From Phormidesmis priestleyi BC1401 (GTDB lineage: Bacteria > Cyanobacteriota > Cyanobacteriia > Leptolyngbyales > Leptolyngbyaceae): a DNA stretch of 64,000 bases. Both the position numbers and the translations under genes were made by a program. The notes under the pieces were generated by a model. It made no database searches and had not been told where the DNA came from. It was given only the letters and a program-made list of their open reading frames with translations. Location of the stretch: positions 19,302 through 83,301 of the forward strand of contig NZ_LXYR01000019.1 in the NCBI RefSeq assembly GCF_001650195.1, read 5' to 3'. Shown piece by piece: positions 46,719 through 55,321 of the stretch (the first letter of the stretch is position 1; each line of letters starts with the position of its first letter).

Positions 46719-48398
46719 ATGATGCTAGCCGATCGCTTCCCCTGGCTGACCATAATTGTTTTGCTGCCGCTCGTCGCTTCGTTAGTCATTCCATTTTTGC
46801 CCGACAAAAACGTCAAGATCGTCCGCTGGTATGCTCTCGGCGTGGGCTTTGCTGACTTTGCTCTCATGTGCTACGCCTTTTGGAAGCACTACGATGCCAG
46901 CAATCCAGGGTTTCAACTCGTCGAAAACTACGCCTGGATACCCCAGTTAGGGTTAAGCTGGGCAGTCTCGATCGACGGGCTATCCCTTCCATTTGTGCTG
47001 TTAGCTGGATTCGTCACCACCCTAGCAATGTTTGGAGCGTGGCAGGTCGATGAGCGACCCAAACTCTTCTACTTTTTGATGTTGATGCTCTACGCGGCTC
47101 AGGTGGGCGTATTTGTCGCTCAAGATTTAGTGCTGCTGTTCATCTTATGGGAAGTCGAGTTGATTCCCGTCTACTTGCTGATCTGCATCTGGGGCGGACA
47201 GAAACGCCGCTATGCTGCAACTAAATTTTTGCTCTATACTGCCGCTGCGTCTATCTTCATCCTGGTAGCGGCACTAGGAATGGCATTCTACGGCGACAAT
47301 ATCACCTTCGATGTTGCCAAGTTGGGCATGAAAGATTATCCGATCGCGTTAGAACTCCTGCTGTATGCCGGACTGCTGATTTCGTTCGGAGTCAAACTTG
47401 CCGTCTTCCCGATGCACACCTGGCTCCCCGATGCCCACGGTGAAGCGTCGGCTCCCGTCTCGATGATTTTGGCGGGTGTGTTGCTCAAAATGGGCGGCTA
47501 TGGGCTGATTCGGATCAATATGGGGCTGCTGCCTGATGCTCACGTTTACTTTGCGCCACTCCTCGCGATGTTAGGGGTCGTCAACATTATTTATGGGGCA
47601 TTCAGCTCGTTTGCTCAGACGAATATGAAGCGACGACTTGCCTACTCGTCGATTTCTCACATGGGGTTTGTGCTGATTGGCATCGCCTCCTTTACTGACT
47701 TAGGCATCAGTGGAGCGATGTTGCAGATGATTTCTCACGGATTGATTGCGTCGGTGCTGTTCTTTTTGGCGGGTGTCACCTACGATCGCACTCACACAAT
47801 GGCAATGAATGATATGGGCGGCATTGGTCAGGTGATGCCGAAAGTGTTTGCGCTATTTACGGCAGCTTCGATGGCATCATTGGCGCTTCCGGGCATGAGT
47901 GGGTTTGCGAGTGAAATCGCGGTGTTTGTGGGCTTGGCGACGAGTGAGGCATACAGTTCACTGTTTCGGGCAGTTACGGTGTTTTTGGCGGCGATCGGAG
48001 TTATTCTCACCCCAATTTATCTCCTCTCGATGCTGAGACAAGTCTTTTACGATTCGGGGGCGGCTCCTGACTGTGATGTGACCAGTGAAGGCTTGAAGGC
48101 TCTAGAAAATCAGGGCGCGGTTTGTTTTGGCACCAGTTGCGTTCTGCCTGCTGACGCAGACTTTAGCGATGCCAGACCTCGCGAAGTGTTTATTGCAGGA
48201 TGCTTTCTGGTGCTGATTGTGGGCATTGGGTTTTATCCCAAAATGGCGACTCAGATGTATGACGCGAAGACGGTGGCGGTCAATGCTCAAGCGCGTCAGG
48301 CATATTCTCAACTAGCGCAAGCAAACCATCAGCTATTTGCTCAAAAGTTCTTGACTCCTCAATCCGAAGTGTCGCCCGTTCTAGGAATTCTCAAATAG
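46719..48398 (+). CDS. ndhD: NAD(P)H-quinone oxidoreductase subunit 4 (NdhD)
   Basis: A 559-residue proton-pumping membrane subunit of the cyanobacterial NDH-1 complex, used in respiration and cyclic electron flow around photosystem I. About fourteen transmembrane helices are expected. Key motifs are [20 protein letters not shown] (conserved Glu in helix 5), [20 protein letters not shown] (conserved Lys and His) and [21 protein letters not shown] loop with [20 protein letters not shown] near residue 465 is typical of NdhD1-type proteins, so respiration/cyclic flow rather than CO2 uptake is likelier. ndhF is not in the window. A strong terminator follows. Confidence 0.94.
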   Translation: MMLADRFPWLTIIVLLPLVASLVIPFLPDKNVKIVRWYALGVGFADFALMCYAFWKHYDASNPGFQLVENYAWIPQLGLSWAVSIDGLSLPFVLLAGFVTTLAMFGAWQVDERPKLFYFLMLMLYAAQVGVFVAQDLVLLFILWEVELIPVYLLICIWGGQKRRYAATKFLLYTAAASIFILVAALGMAFYGDNITFDVAKLGMKDYPIALELLLYAGLLISFGVKLAVFPMHTWLPDAHGEASAPVSMILAGVLLKMGGYGLIRINMGLLPDAHVYFAPLLAMLGVVNIIYGAFSSFAQTNMKRRLAYSSISHMGFVLIGIASFTDLGISGAMLQMISHGLIASVLFFLAGVTYDRTHTMAMNDMGGIGQVMPKVFALFTAASMASLALPGMSGFASEIAVFVGLATSEAYSSLFRAVTVFLAAIGVILTPIYLLSMLRQVFYDSGAAPDCDVTSEGLKALENQGAVCFGTSCVLPADADFSDARPREVFIAGCFLVLIVGIGFYPKMATQMYDAKTVAVNAQARQAYSQLAQANHQLFAQKFLTPQSEVSPVLGILK

Positions 48399-48426
48399 TC
48401 CAAACGGCAAAGTTGCCATTATTCGT

Positions 48427-48456
48427 AGAGACGTTTCGGTGAAACGTCTCTTTATG
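48427..48456 (+). terminator. Terminator of ndhD
   Basis: A perfect 11-bp stem AGAGACGTTTC/GAAACGTCTCT with a GGT loop and a TTTAT tail lies 29 bp after the ndhD stop. Confidence 0.9.
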
Positions 48457-48755
48457 TTTGGAGTCTATTGATTTCGCTTTGTCGCAAATACACGAACAGA
48501 TCGTTCTTCTACTGATGCTCGATCGTCACACTACTTTTGTGGACTTCTCCATAATAGGTATGAACCAATAGAGGAGGCAATGACAACACTCGCCTCAATA
48601 GATTACTACTCAATACCGTTCTACAAATTGCTTAGAGTAGCTATACATACATTGCAAACTCAACTCAATAAATGCCCAAGGAACCTAATCATGGCTGACT
48701 GTGGGAATCGTTTGAGTAGTAAATTTACCGTAATATGCTTGACGGAGATTGATCA

Positions 48756-48842
48756 GGCTAACGTTCGCGCTCACCGGACGCAGATAACCTTTGCAGTGCG
48801 ACCCAACCATATTTGTACTCCGGTGCAGCGCGGTTGTTATGT
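48756..48842 (-). repeat. attC-like imperfect palindrome behind the DUF262 gene
   Basis: The outer arms are GGCTAACGTTCGCGCTCACC (left) and GGTGCAGCGCGGTTGTTATG (right). After reverse-complementing, the arms match except for a few positions and one unpaired extra G in the right arm. That is the design of integron attC sites, where extra-helical bases guide the integrase. On the minus strand the order is stop codon, then CATAACAACCGCGCTGC, then GCGCGAACGTTAGCC. This is the orientation expected for a gene cassette. The core triplets AAC and GTT are present; the flanking purine/pyrimidine consensus is met only in part. The rest of 48399-48755 holds the ndhD terminator and nothing else recognised. 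Confidence 0.5.
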
Positions 48843-48847
48843 TTCTC

Positions 48848-50536
48848 CTAGCATATTTCTATGATTACGTTGATAATTTTATCTTTCCTGCTTTTTATTA
48901 TTTCTTTGCTCCATAACCCATTCTCAGAAACCAAATTCCGAACTTCTCTTTGTTGTTTATTGTGATCATAAGTAGCTAACTTTCGGGATAGCGAAATATT
49001 ACCAACCGCACAATTATGTGATTTTGATAACAATAGGTAGTTACCTAGACAGTTTAGGTATTGGTTCCTGAATTCCTCATCGTAATTGTCATAACCATGA
49101 GGCTTTATTTCAGGTTCAGTAGTTGGAGCAATGTGTTCCAGTTCCGGGCTTATGATTTTGTCAAAACGGGTAGGGCAGTAGCCACTCTTTCCTTGCTGCT
49201 CTAAGTACACTTCATATTTCCAAAGGATATATTTTGCAACTGAATGATTTATTCCACCTTGGAGAGCCTCTTTGAGCTTTTCATTGTTCCAGTAAGCCCA
49301 CCACCAATCCGATCTGGTTTTCATCGACTCTATTCGGGCAATTATTGGGCTAATATCTTTATAGTTTTCAGTGAACTTTTCAAATACATCATTTATTCTT
49401 GATGGTATTTCAGCACGAGTTCCGATCAGACGCTGGCGAAAAACCAAATTTTCTAGTGACGAACAGAGAGTTCCGATCTCACTAATAGACAAGCCATATC
49501 TATAAGCTTTTAGAATGAACGGAAGCGCAATGGCAATCCCCCATAATGTGATCAAGGAATGTATAGCGAAATTTTCGTGTTCATGATGTACAAAAAATAC
49601 GGATAGGTGTTCAAAGCTTACCGAGAGTGACCTTGTAAAAGACTTTATGAAATCAATCGAGTTTTGCCCCGATAAAGCCTTATCGATTTTATCTAGTGCA
49701 TTAGTTTCCAACAGTGAGTTAAAGTGAACCCGTAGTGTATACAATAAAACATCATCTTCATTGATACGATATCCAATTGAGGAAATTGACTTGTAGATTT
49801 TTTCAAAACGATTCTTTATTTCTTCTATAAGTTCATCTCTATTATCCTTACTATGTAGATGAACGTTGTACATAAATTGAGCTTTGACAATTTCTAGATT
49901 AGATGGTTGTTTTCCCCTGTTATTTTGAAATATAAACATCTGAATTGCTTCTGACTCGTCCTGTACTGGATGAGTAGTACAATTTGATTCGCTAACAATA
50001 GAGAGCATTCTTGTCAGATATTCTTCGGGTTTGTCTAACAGTTTTTTCTTGTAGAAATCAAAGGCTCTAACGATGCGGCGTGCAGATTCTGTGTCAAGTC
50101 CATTGTGATCAGTTTTTGTTTGTTCAATTACATAGTCTTTTAACAACTGATTGTCGTAATCTACGGTGGAGAAGCGTATCGTACCGCGCCGCCTCACCAT
50201 GTCTTCATACAATTCTTCTTCACCTTCGTTTAAATTTCTTATAGTTTTTAGTTTGGTAAAAAGAGCGGACAAAAATATAACAATGGTTGTAAGACGCTGT
50301 TGACCATCTATTACTTGAAATTTCTCGTTTCTTTCCTCAAAAAGAAAATGTCCAAAGTAATATGGGTTTTTGGCGTTACTCTTGCTGTATTCTTCTAAGT
50401 CCGACAGAAACACGTCCGTTTGGGTGTTTCTGTCTGTTTTCTCAACAGGAGTTTCCCAAGAGTATGCGCGCTGATAGGACGGCACGATAATTTTGTTGCC
50501 AGCCATCATTTTTCTAATTGTTGTCGATGCTTCCAT
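48848..50536 (-). CDS. DUF262/DUF1524 (GmrSD-like) nuclease
   Basis: A 562-residue protein of the GmrSD/BrxU-like group, which act as type IV restriction or other anti-phage nucleases. The N-terminal DUF262 domain (ParB/nucleotidase-like) has IIVPSYQRAYSWETP near residue 16 and the hallmark FQVIDGQQRLTTIVIFLSAL near 73. The C-terminal DUF1524 HNH-like nuclease has SPELEHIAPTTEP and LGNYLLLSKSHNCAVGN followed by SRKLATYDHN. Both halves look intact. Codon usage is clearly more AT-rich than the flanking housekeeping genes, which indicates acquisition. The stop codon is 5 bp from an attC-like palindrome. It has no partner gene. Confidence 0.9.
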   Translation of the reverse strand: MEASTTIRKMMAGNKIIVPSYQRAYSWETPVEKTDRNTQTDVFLSDLEEYSKSNAKNPYYFGHFLFEERNEKFQVIDGQQRLTTIVIFLSALFTKLKTIRNLNEGEEELYEDMVRRRGTIRFSTVDYDNQLLKDYVIEQTKTDHNGLDTESARRIVRAFDFYKKKLLDKPEEYLTRMLSIVSESNCTTHPVQDESEAIQMFIFQNNRGKQPSNLEIVKAQFMYNVHLHSKDNRDELIEEIKNRFEKIYKSISSIGYRINEDDVLLYTLRVHFNSLLETNALDKIDKALSGQNSIDFIKSFTRSLSVSFEHLSVFFVHHEHENFAIHSLITLWGIAIALPFILKAYRYGLSISEIGTLCSSLENLVFRQRLIGTRAEIPSRINDVFEKFTENYKDISPIIARIESMKTRSDWWWAYWNNEKLKEALQGGINHSVAKYILWKYEVYLEQQGKSGYCPTRFDKIISPELEHIAPTTEPEIKPHGYDNYDEEFRNQYLNCLGNYLLLSKSHNCAVGNISLSRKLATYDHNKQQREVRNLVSENGLWSKEIIKSRKDKIINVIIEIC

Positions 50537-50615
50537 TGCTTATTTTTACCTTTGGTTTCGTTTTTGAGGCGCAACAATCTAATTTGACTAACTTTCATCG
50601 TACGATCGATTTGCT

Positions 50616-50661
50616 GATATAGAGAATTAGGCTGGTAGTTCGCAGTCTAATTCTTTATATC
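50616..50661. repeat. 19-bp hairpin in the 50537-50978 gap
   Basis: GATATAGAGAATTAGGCTG pairs with CAGTCTAATTCTTTATATC across an 8-nt loop. Both mismatches become G-U pairs in an RNA read from the plus strand. The motif GGATTAGACTGG/AGATTAGACTGAC recurs twice in the next 60 bp. The region has no gene. It may be the upstream leader of the DUF262 gene or a small repeat element. Confidence 0.55.
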
Positions 50662-50978
50662 AAAGGATTAGACTGGCGATCTCACGGCATAACTCCCGGT
50701 TTGGCAGATTAGACTGACAACTTTGCGGTCTATTTCTCCAAAACCACAGTTCGACTTCACCCCTTGCAGCCTAAACATCAAAATTGGGTGTTTATAATGA
50801 CAGCTTTTAGCCTAATTTCCTATGTAAGCAATTAGGTGCACATGCTACTCAGACTATACGTTGCTTCAATGTTGAAGGCTCAAAAACTTCAGTATTTCTT
50901 TCATTGAGGTAATAGCGATCGCGCTCATAACGACTTAACGAGAAGGATTGAGATCCCCTTAAGATTGCAACGCCTCAG

Positions 50979-51869
50979 TCACGATCGTCGAATATTTAAA
51001 CAGCACCAGTCTCCACGTTTCCAAAGCGCTGCCACAATCCAACCGTTTTCTTCGAGCGTATCGGCGACGGGTTTTGCTTGCTCTAGCAAAATGCCGCTCA
51101 AAATTCCCCAAGTGGTGAGTTTGACGATCGCCGTCCACTGCGGAATCAAATCGATGATTACTTCCGCCAAGATGTTGCACACTAGACCGTCGATCGGCGC
51201 TTGAATCATCGTCTCTAGCTGTTTGACACTGCCCTCTGCTACAAGCATTCGCTTAGGATCAATATCATTCAGTTCAATATTCTCCCGGCTTGCCTTGACT
51301 GCTAACGGATCAGTGTCTACCGCATAAACTTGACTCGCGCCTAGCAGAATCGCCCCAACGGATAAAATGCCTGAACCGCAGCCCACATCGGCAATCACCG
51401 TATTTTGAGGATTGTCACTAAACCGCATCTCTAGCGCTTCGAGACAAAGCTGAGTCGTGGCGTGATCTCCAGTGCCAAACGCAACACCGGGTTCTAACTT
51501 GACGATGATCCGATCGCTCCCCTCCGGTTCGGGGAGCCAAGCGGGATTAATTAAGAAGCGATCGCCAACTTTCTGCGGCTGCCAGTGAACTTTCCAGCTA
51601 CTTGCCCAGTCTTCTTCATCAATCAAATTCCACTGCACGATCGGAATCGGCAACCCCACACAGAGCGCATCTTGCCGCATTAAGAGAGCGAGGGCAGACA
51701 AATCTAATAGCTGTGCCTGCTGCTGTGGCAAATAGGCAGACACCCGACACGAAGACCCTTTGATCTCGCTAGAAGTGCCTCGACAGCCAAACTTCTCAAG
51801 TCGCCAAAACGCCACGTCATCAAGAGCGGTGTCACACAGAACTTGAATTTCCCACCAACTATTTGCCAT
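50979..51869 (-). CDS. prmA: Ribosomal protein L11 methyltransferase PrmA
   Basis: SAM-dependent enzyme that trimethylates ribosomal protein L11. The N-terminal substrate domain ([20 protein letters not shown] onward) recognises L11. The catalytic domain has [23 protein letters not shown] motif [19 protein letters not shown] and the late motif [14 protein letters not shown]. The 296-residue length is normal. The start is 3 bp behind the serA stop, so the two form an operon. Confidence 0.95.
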   Translation of the reverse strand: MANSWWEIQVLCDTALDDVAFWRLEKFGCRGTSSEIKGSSCRVSAYLPQQQAQLLDLSALALLMRQDALCVGLPIPIVQWNLIDEEDWASSWKVHWQPQKVGDRFLINPAWLPEPEGSDRIIVKLEPGVAFGTGDHATTQLCLEALEMRFSDNPQNTVIADVGCGSGILSVGAILLGASQVYAVDTDPLAVKASRENIELNDIDPKRMLVAEGSVKQLETMIQAPIDGLVCNILAEVIIDLIPQWTAIVKLTTWGILSGILLEQAKPVADTLEENGWIVAALWKRGDWCCLNIRRS

Positions 51870-51872
51870 CAG

Positions 51873-53453
51873 TTAAAGCGTCACTGTATAAGCGTCTCGG
51901 ATGCCAGACACTTTTTTAATCTCGTTTAAGATGTCTTCGGGAAGCGGGTCGTCAATGCTCAACACCATCACGGCATCACCGCGCACAATCTTGCGCCCGA
52001 CCTGCATACTGGCAATGTTGACATTAAAGTTACCCAGCAACGAGCCGATTCTGCCGATGATTCCGGGCATATCGCGGTGCAGGGTGAATAGCATATGGCG
52101 ATTGGGCGGCACGTTGACCGGGAAATCATCAATGCTGGTGACTCGAATCTCGTTATCGCCCAGCAGCGCCCCCGTAACAGAATGTTCGCCTAACGCACCT
52201 TTTGCTGATAGGTGAAGCGACCCGGTGTAATCTTTAATAGACGGATCACGAGTCTCAATCACCCGAATGCCTCGCTCTTTTGCCTCAATGCTGGCATTGA
52301 CATAATTGACCCGTTCTTGCAGCGCGTGAGAGAGCAACCCTTTGAGGGCAGCAATGACGATCGGCTGACTTTGATTGGTCGCCAATTCTCCGCGCAGCCC
52401 AATATTCAAAGATTCGATGCGTCCGCCGACGAGTTGACCGACCAAGTTGCCGAGGGTTTCTGCCAGTTGCAGATAGGGCTTGAGTTGCTCCAATAGATCA
52501 GGACGCAAACCAGGAATGTTGACCGCCGATCGAGCAGGCAACCCCAGCAAAACATCGCGGATTTGTTCGGCAACGTCGATCGCCACATTTGCCTGAGCTT
52601 CTTCGGTTGACGCTCCTAAGTGTGGGGTGAGGACGATCTCTTTGCCCAAGGCTCTCAAATCCGATTCGCCCAACGGTTCGGATTCAAACACGTCGATCGC
52701 GGCTCCGGCAATCTTGCCCGCTTTCAACGCTTCTGCTAGAGCGGCTTCGTCAATGATTCCACCTCGCGCACAGTTGATAATGCGAGCCGTCGGCTTCATT
52801 TTAGCGATCGCGGCTGCCCCGATTAGATGCGTCGTTTCTGCTGTTTTGGGAATGTGGAGCGTGATGTAGTCTGCTTGCTGAAACAACACATCTAACTCGA
52901 CGAGACGACAGCCGATCTGCTCTGCCCGTTCGTGAGAAATAAACGGGTCAAATGCCAATAGCTTCATGCCCATTGCTTTAGCAACCGTGGCGACATGAGT
53001 TCCGATTTTGCCCAAGCCGACGACACCGAGAGTTTTCTTATAGACCTCAACGCCCGTAAAGCTTTTGCGATCCCATTTGTTGCTTTTCACCGACTGATTG
53101 GCATCGGGAATGTAGCGCGACAGTGCCATCATCATGGCGATCGTGTGTTCGGCAGCGGCGATCGTGTTGCCTTCTGGAGAATTGACGACCACAATCCCTT
53201 TTCGGGTGGCGGCAGTCACGTCTACGTTATCGACTCCGACCCCTGCGCGCCCGATAATCTTGAGTTGAGTGCCTGCCTCGATCACTTCTTTGGTGACACG
53301 AGTTCCAGAGCGAATCATTAACGCGTCATAGTCAGAAATAATCGCGACCAGTTGTTCAGGAGACAGGTCGGTCTTGACATCAACCTGGGCAACCTGGGAC
53401 AAAATATCAATCCCTACCTGATCAATGGGATCGGAAACAAGAACCTTGGGCAT
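51873..53453 (-). CDS. serA: D-3-phosphoglycerate dehydrogenase SerA
   Basis: First enzyme of serine synthesis: NAD-dependent oxidation of 3-phosphoglycerate. The 526-residue long form has the catalytic/NAD domain ([20 protein letters not shown] near residue 143, [30 protein letters not shown]). An allosteric substrate-binding-like domain and a C-terminal ACT domain ([20 protein letters not shown]) follow; the ACT domain normally mediates serine feedback. It heads an operon with prmA. The 222 bp upstream hold no gene. Confidence 0.95.
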   Translation of the reverse strand: MPKVLVSDPIDQVGIDILSQVAQVDVKTDLSPEQLVAIISDYDALMIRSGTRVTKEVIEAGTQLKIIGRAGVGVDNVDVTAATRKGIVVVNSPEGNTIAAAEHTIAMMMALSRYIPDANQSVKSNKWDRKSFTGVEVYKKTLGVVGLGKIGTHVATVAKAMGMKLLAFDPFISHERAEQIGCRLVELDVLFQQADYITLHIPKTAETTHLIGAAAIAKMKPTARIINCARGGIIDEAALAEALKAGKIAGAAIDVFESEPLGESDLRALGKEIVLTPHLGASTEEAQANVAIDVAEQIRDVLLGLPARSAVNIPGLRPDLLEQLKPYLQLAETLGNLVGQLVGGRIESLNIGLRGELATNQSQPIVIAALKGLLSHALQERVNYVNASIEAKERGIRVIETRDPSIKDYTGSLHLSAKGALGEHSVTGALLGDNEIRVTSIDDFPVNVPPNRHMLFTLHRDMPGIIGRIGSLLGNFNVNIASMQVGRKIVRGDAVMVLSIDDPLPEDILNEIKKVSGIRDAYTVTL

Positions 53454-53675
53454 AAAAACTCAGTGGATGATAGGGGCAGAGAGAAGAGTACAGGAAATAA
53501 CGAACTCGGAACGCAGAACTTCTAATTCATCGCCCATCTTTCATACTTTCGAGTGATTCCCCAATTAGATATTCTAGTAGATTCACGCATCAAGCCTCGT
53601 AGAATGATCAAAGTTTTTTGGTTTCAGATTGTTTAGCGTGCCAAAGACGGAGTTACTTCTCTCGATCGTAAGAAC

Positions 53676-54593
53676 TTAATTGCGATGATTATTGCTGTGG
53701 TGAATTCTGGCTCCTGCCCACTGCAATTTTTCTCGAAGCGTTTGGTAATAAGAATAATCTTCTCTAAGAATGATGAATTGAGCATCGCAGTCTGCCATGC
53801 GAATATCGACGCGCTGACCGGGCCAAATTGAAGTCGCTAACACGCCATCCATCCAGAGTTTTGTCGTTAAGTCACGATCGACGAGGGGCCAAATGCTCAC
53901 CACCGATCCAGAGGGCAAAACAATGGGGCGACTCGACAGACTTAAGGGGCAGATCGGCGTAACGGCGATCGCGTCCATGCCGGGGTGAATAATCGGACCG
54001 TTTGCCGCCACGGTGTAGCACGTCGAGCCTGTAGGAGTCGCTACGATCAAGCCGTCGCCCTGATATTGATCGACGACTTCCCCATCGATTTCCATTTCTA
54101 AAATTGCAGTGATCATGCGATCGGCAGAGGCAGGTTTGATGCACATTTCATTGAGGGCGAGATAGCGATCGCTCATCGGCTCCAAGTTAGTGCGGTTGCC
54201 TTCAAAAATGCTGGCTTGCAGCATCATGCGGCGCTGCACGGCAAATCGATCTTCTGATAGCCGATCCCATACGGTTTCTGTGTTGAAATCTTCAGACGAT
54301 TCGGTGAGAAATCCCAAATGCCCGCCGACGTTGACCGCGAGAATCGGAATCTTGTCGGCTGCCAAGTTTCTAGCGGCAGATAAAGCAGTGCCATCACCAC
54401 CGAGCACGATCGCCAGGTCGATCGGCTGCGTTACTGATGCCAAAAACACGGGATAGGGGTTGTCATTCGGTCCACTTGGACCTAACAGCACTCGACAGTG
54501 GCGTTTTTCTAACGCTTGGGAACACTTCTCAGCCCATCGCCGACTGAGCGGGTCGCCCGATTTATGAATAATAATGACCTGATTTAGCTGCAC
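53676..54593 (-). CDS. nadK: NAD kinase
   Basis: Phosphorylates NAD to NADP. The GGDGT motif lies in IVLGGDGTALSAARNLA near residue 60, NVGGHLGFLTESSEDF follows, and the NAD site is PTGSTCYTVAANGPIIHP. The 305-residue length fits the cyanobacterial family (two paralogues are usual). It is a single gene, divergent from the beta-barrel-like gene at 54803. Confidence 0.95.
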   Translation of the reverse strand: MQLNQVIIIHKSGDPLSRRWAEKCSQALEKRHCRVLLGPSGPNDNPYPVFLASVTQPIDLAIVLGGDGTALSAARNLAADKIPILAVNVGGHLGFLTESSEDFNTETVWDRLSEDRFAVQRRMMLQASIFEGNRTNLEPMSDRYLALNEMCIKPASADRMITAILEMEIDGEVVDQYQGDGLIVATPTGSTCYTVAANGPIIHPGMDAIAVTPICPLSLSSRPIVLPSGSVVSIWPLVDRDLTTKLWMDGVLATSIWPGQRVDIRMADCDAQFIILREDYSYYQTLREKLQWAGARIHHSNNHRN

Positions 54594-54734
54594 AGTTTTT
54601 CAACCGAGAGACGTTAAGCGGTTCACTGTCAAAAGTCTACGCCATGTGCCCCTGTTTCTCAGGCTAATTGAGGACAAATGTATTCCATCTCAGGTTGTTG
54701 AGTATCATGAAATAACGATTTTGGGTATTTTTGG

Positions 54735-54764
54735 TTGATTCGTGAAGGTCAACGATCGTACATT
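54735..54764 (+). promoter_or_regulatory. Possible promoter of the gene at 54803
   Basis: TTGATT is followed after 18 bp by TACATT, 38 bp before the start codon. A ribosome site GAGGAG lies 8 nt before the ATG. The promoter is a sequence-only guess. Confidence 0.35.
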
Positions 54765-54802
54765 GATGGATAAGTCCCGTCTGGTCACTGAGGAGTCATC
54801 GA

Positions 54803-55321
54803 ATGAAACAATTTAATCCTGCGTTTTTGCAAATAAGTGCGATCGTAAGTGGGGCTGCAATGAGTGTCGGGCTTGCCTTTAGCACTCAAACTCCTGCGTC
54901 GGCACAAGCCGCTTATGGCAGCTATGTGGGCATCGGACCTTCGTTTGGCTTGACTCGTGGGGCAGACGACGAGCGCAAAATTTCAGCCGTGGTTTCCGGT
55001 CGATATAAGTTTTTGACGGCTCCGATTTCAGCCAGAGCGCAAGTATTGGTTGGCAGCAATGTGGCGATCGTGCCGACGATTTCCTATGACATTCCCATCA
55101 ACTGGCAAACCGATGTCTATGTTGGCGCAGGAGTGGCGATTCCAATCGGAGGCGAAACCCCGATCGGCAACAAAACGAGTTTTGCGATTCAACCCGGCAT
55201 TGACTATTCACTGCCAAATAGCAATGTCGTGCTGTTTGGCAATGCAATCATCTCGTTTGATGCCTATAAGCGAGGTGGCGCGGCTGCATCACTTCAAGGC
55301 GGAGTCGGATTGAGATTCTAG
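54803..55321 (+). CDS. Exported beta-barrel-like protein
   Basis: A 172-residue protein with a signal peptide (ISAIVSGAAMSVGLAFSTQT, ending PASAQA near residue 35). The mature part consists of alternating hydrophobic/polar strands with many Gly and Ala (YVGIGPSFGLTRGADDERKI, YVGAGVAIPIGGETPIGNKT) and ends in the aromatic strand signature GGVGLRF. The terminal Phe is the usual outer-membrane-barrel signal. It is probably a small outer-membrane or periplasmic barrel of about eight strands. GAGGAG precedes the start. The last 33 bp overlap the shc 3' end on the other strand. Confidence 0.75.
   Translation: MKQFNPAFLQISAIVSGAAMSVGLAFSTQTPASAQAAYGSYVGIGPSFGLTRGADDERKISAVVSGRYKFLTAPISARAQVLVGSNVAIVPTISYDIPINWQTDVYVGAGVAIPIGGETPIGNKTSFAIQPGIDYSLPNSNVVLFGNAIISFDAYKRGGAAASLQGGVGLRF

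Noticed and set aside
48580..48864. 94-codon plus-strand frame between ndhD and the DUF262 gene
   Set aside because: Its second half is the attC-like palindrome and the end of the neighbouring gene; composition and lack of homology argue against coding.
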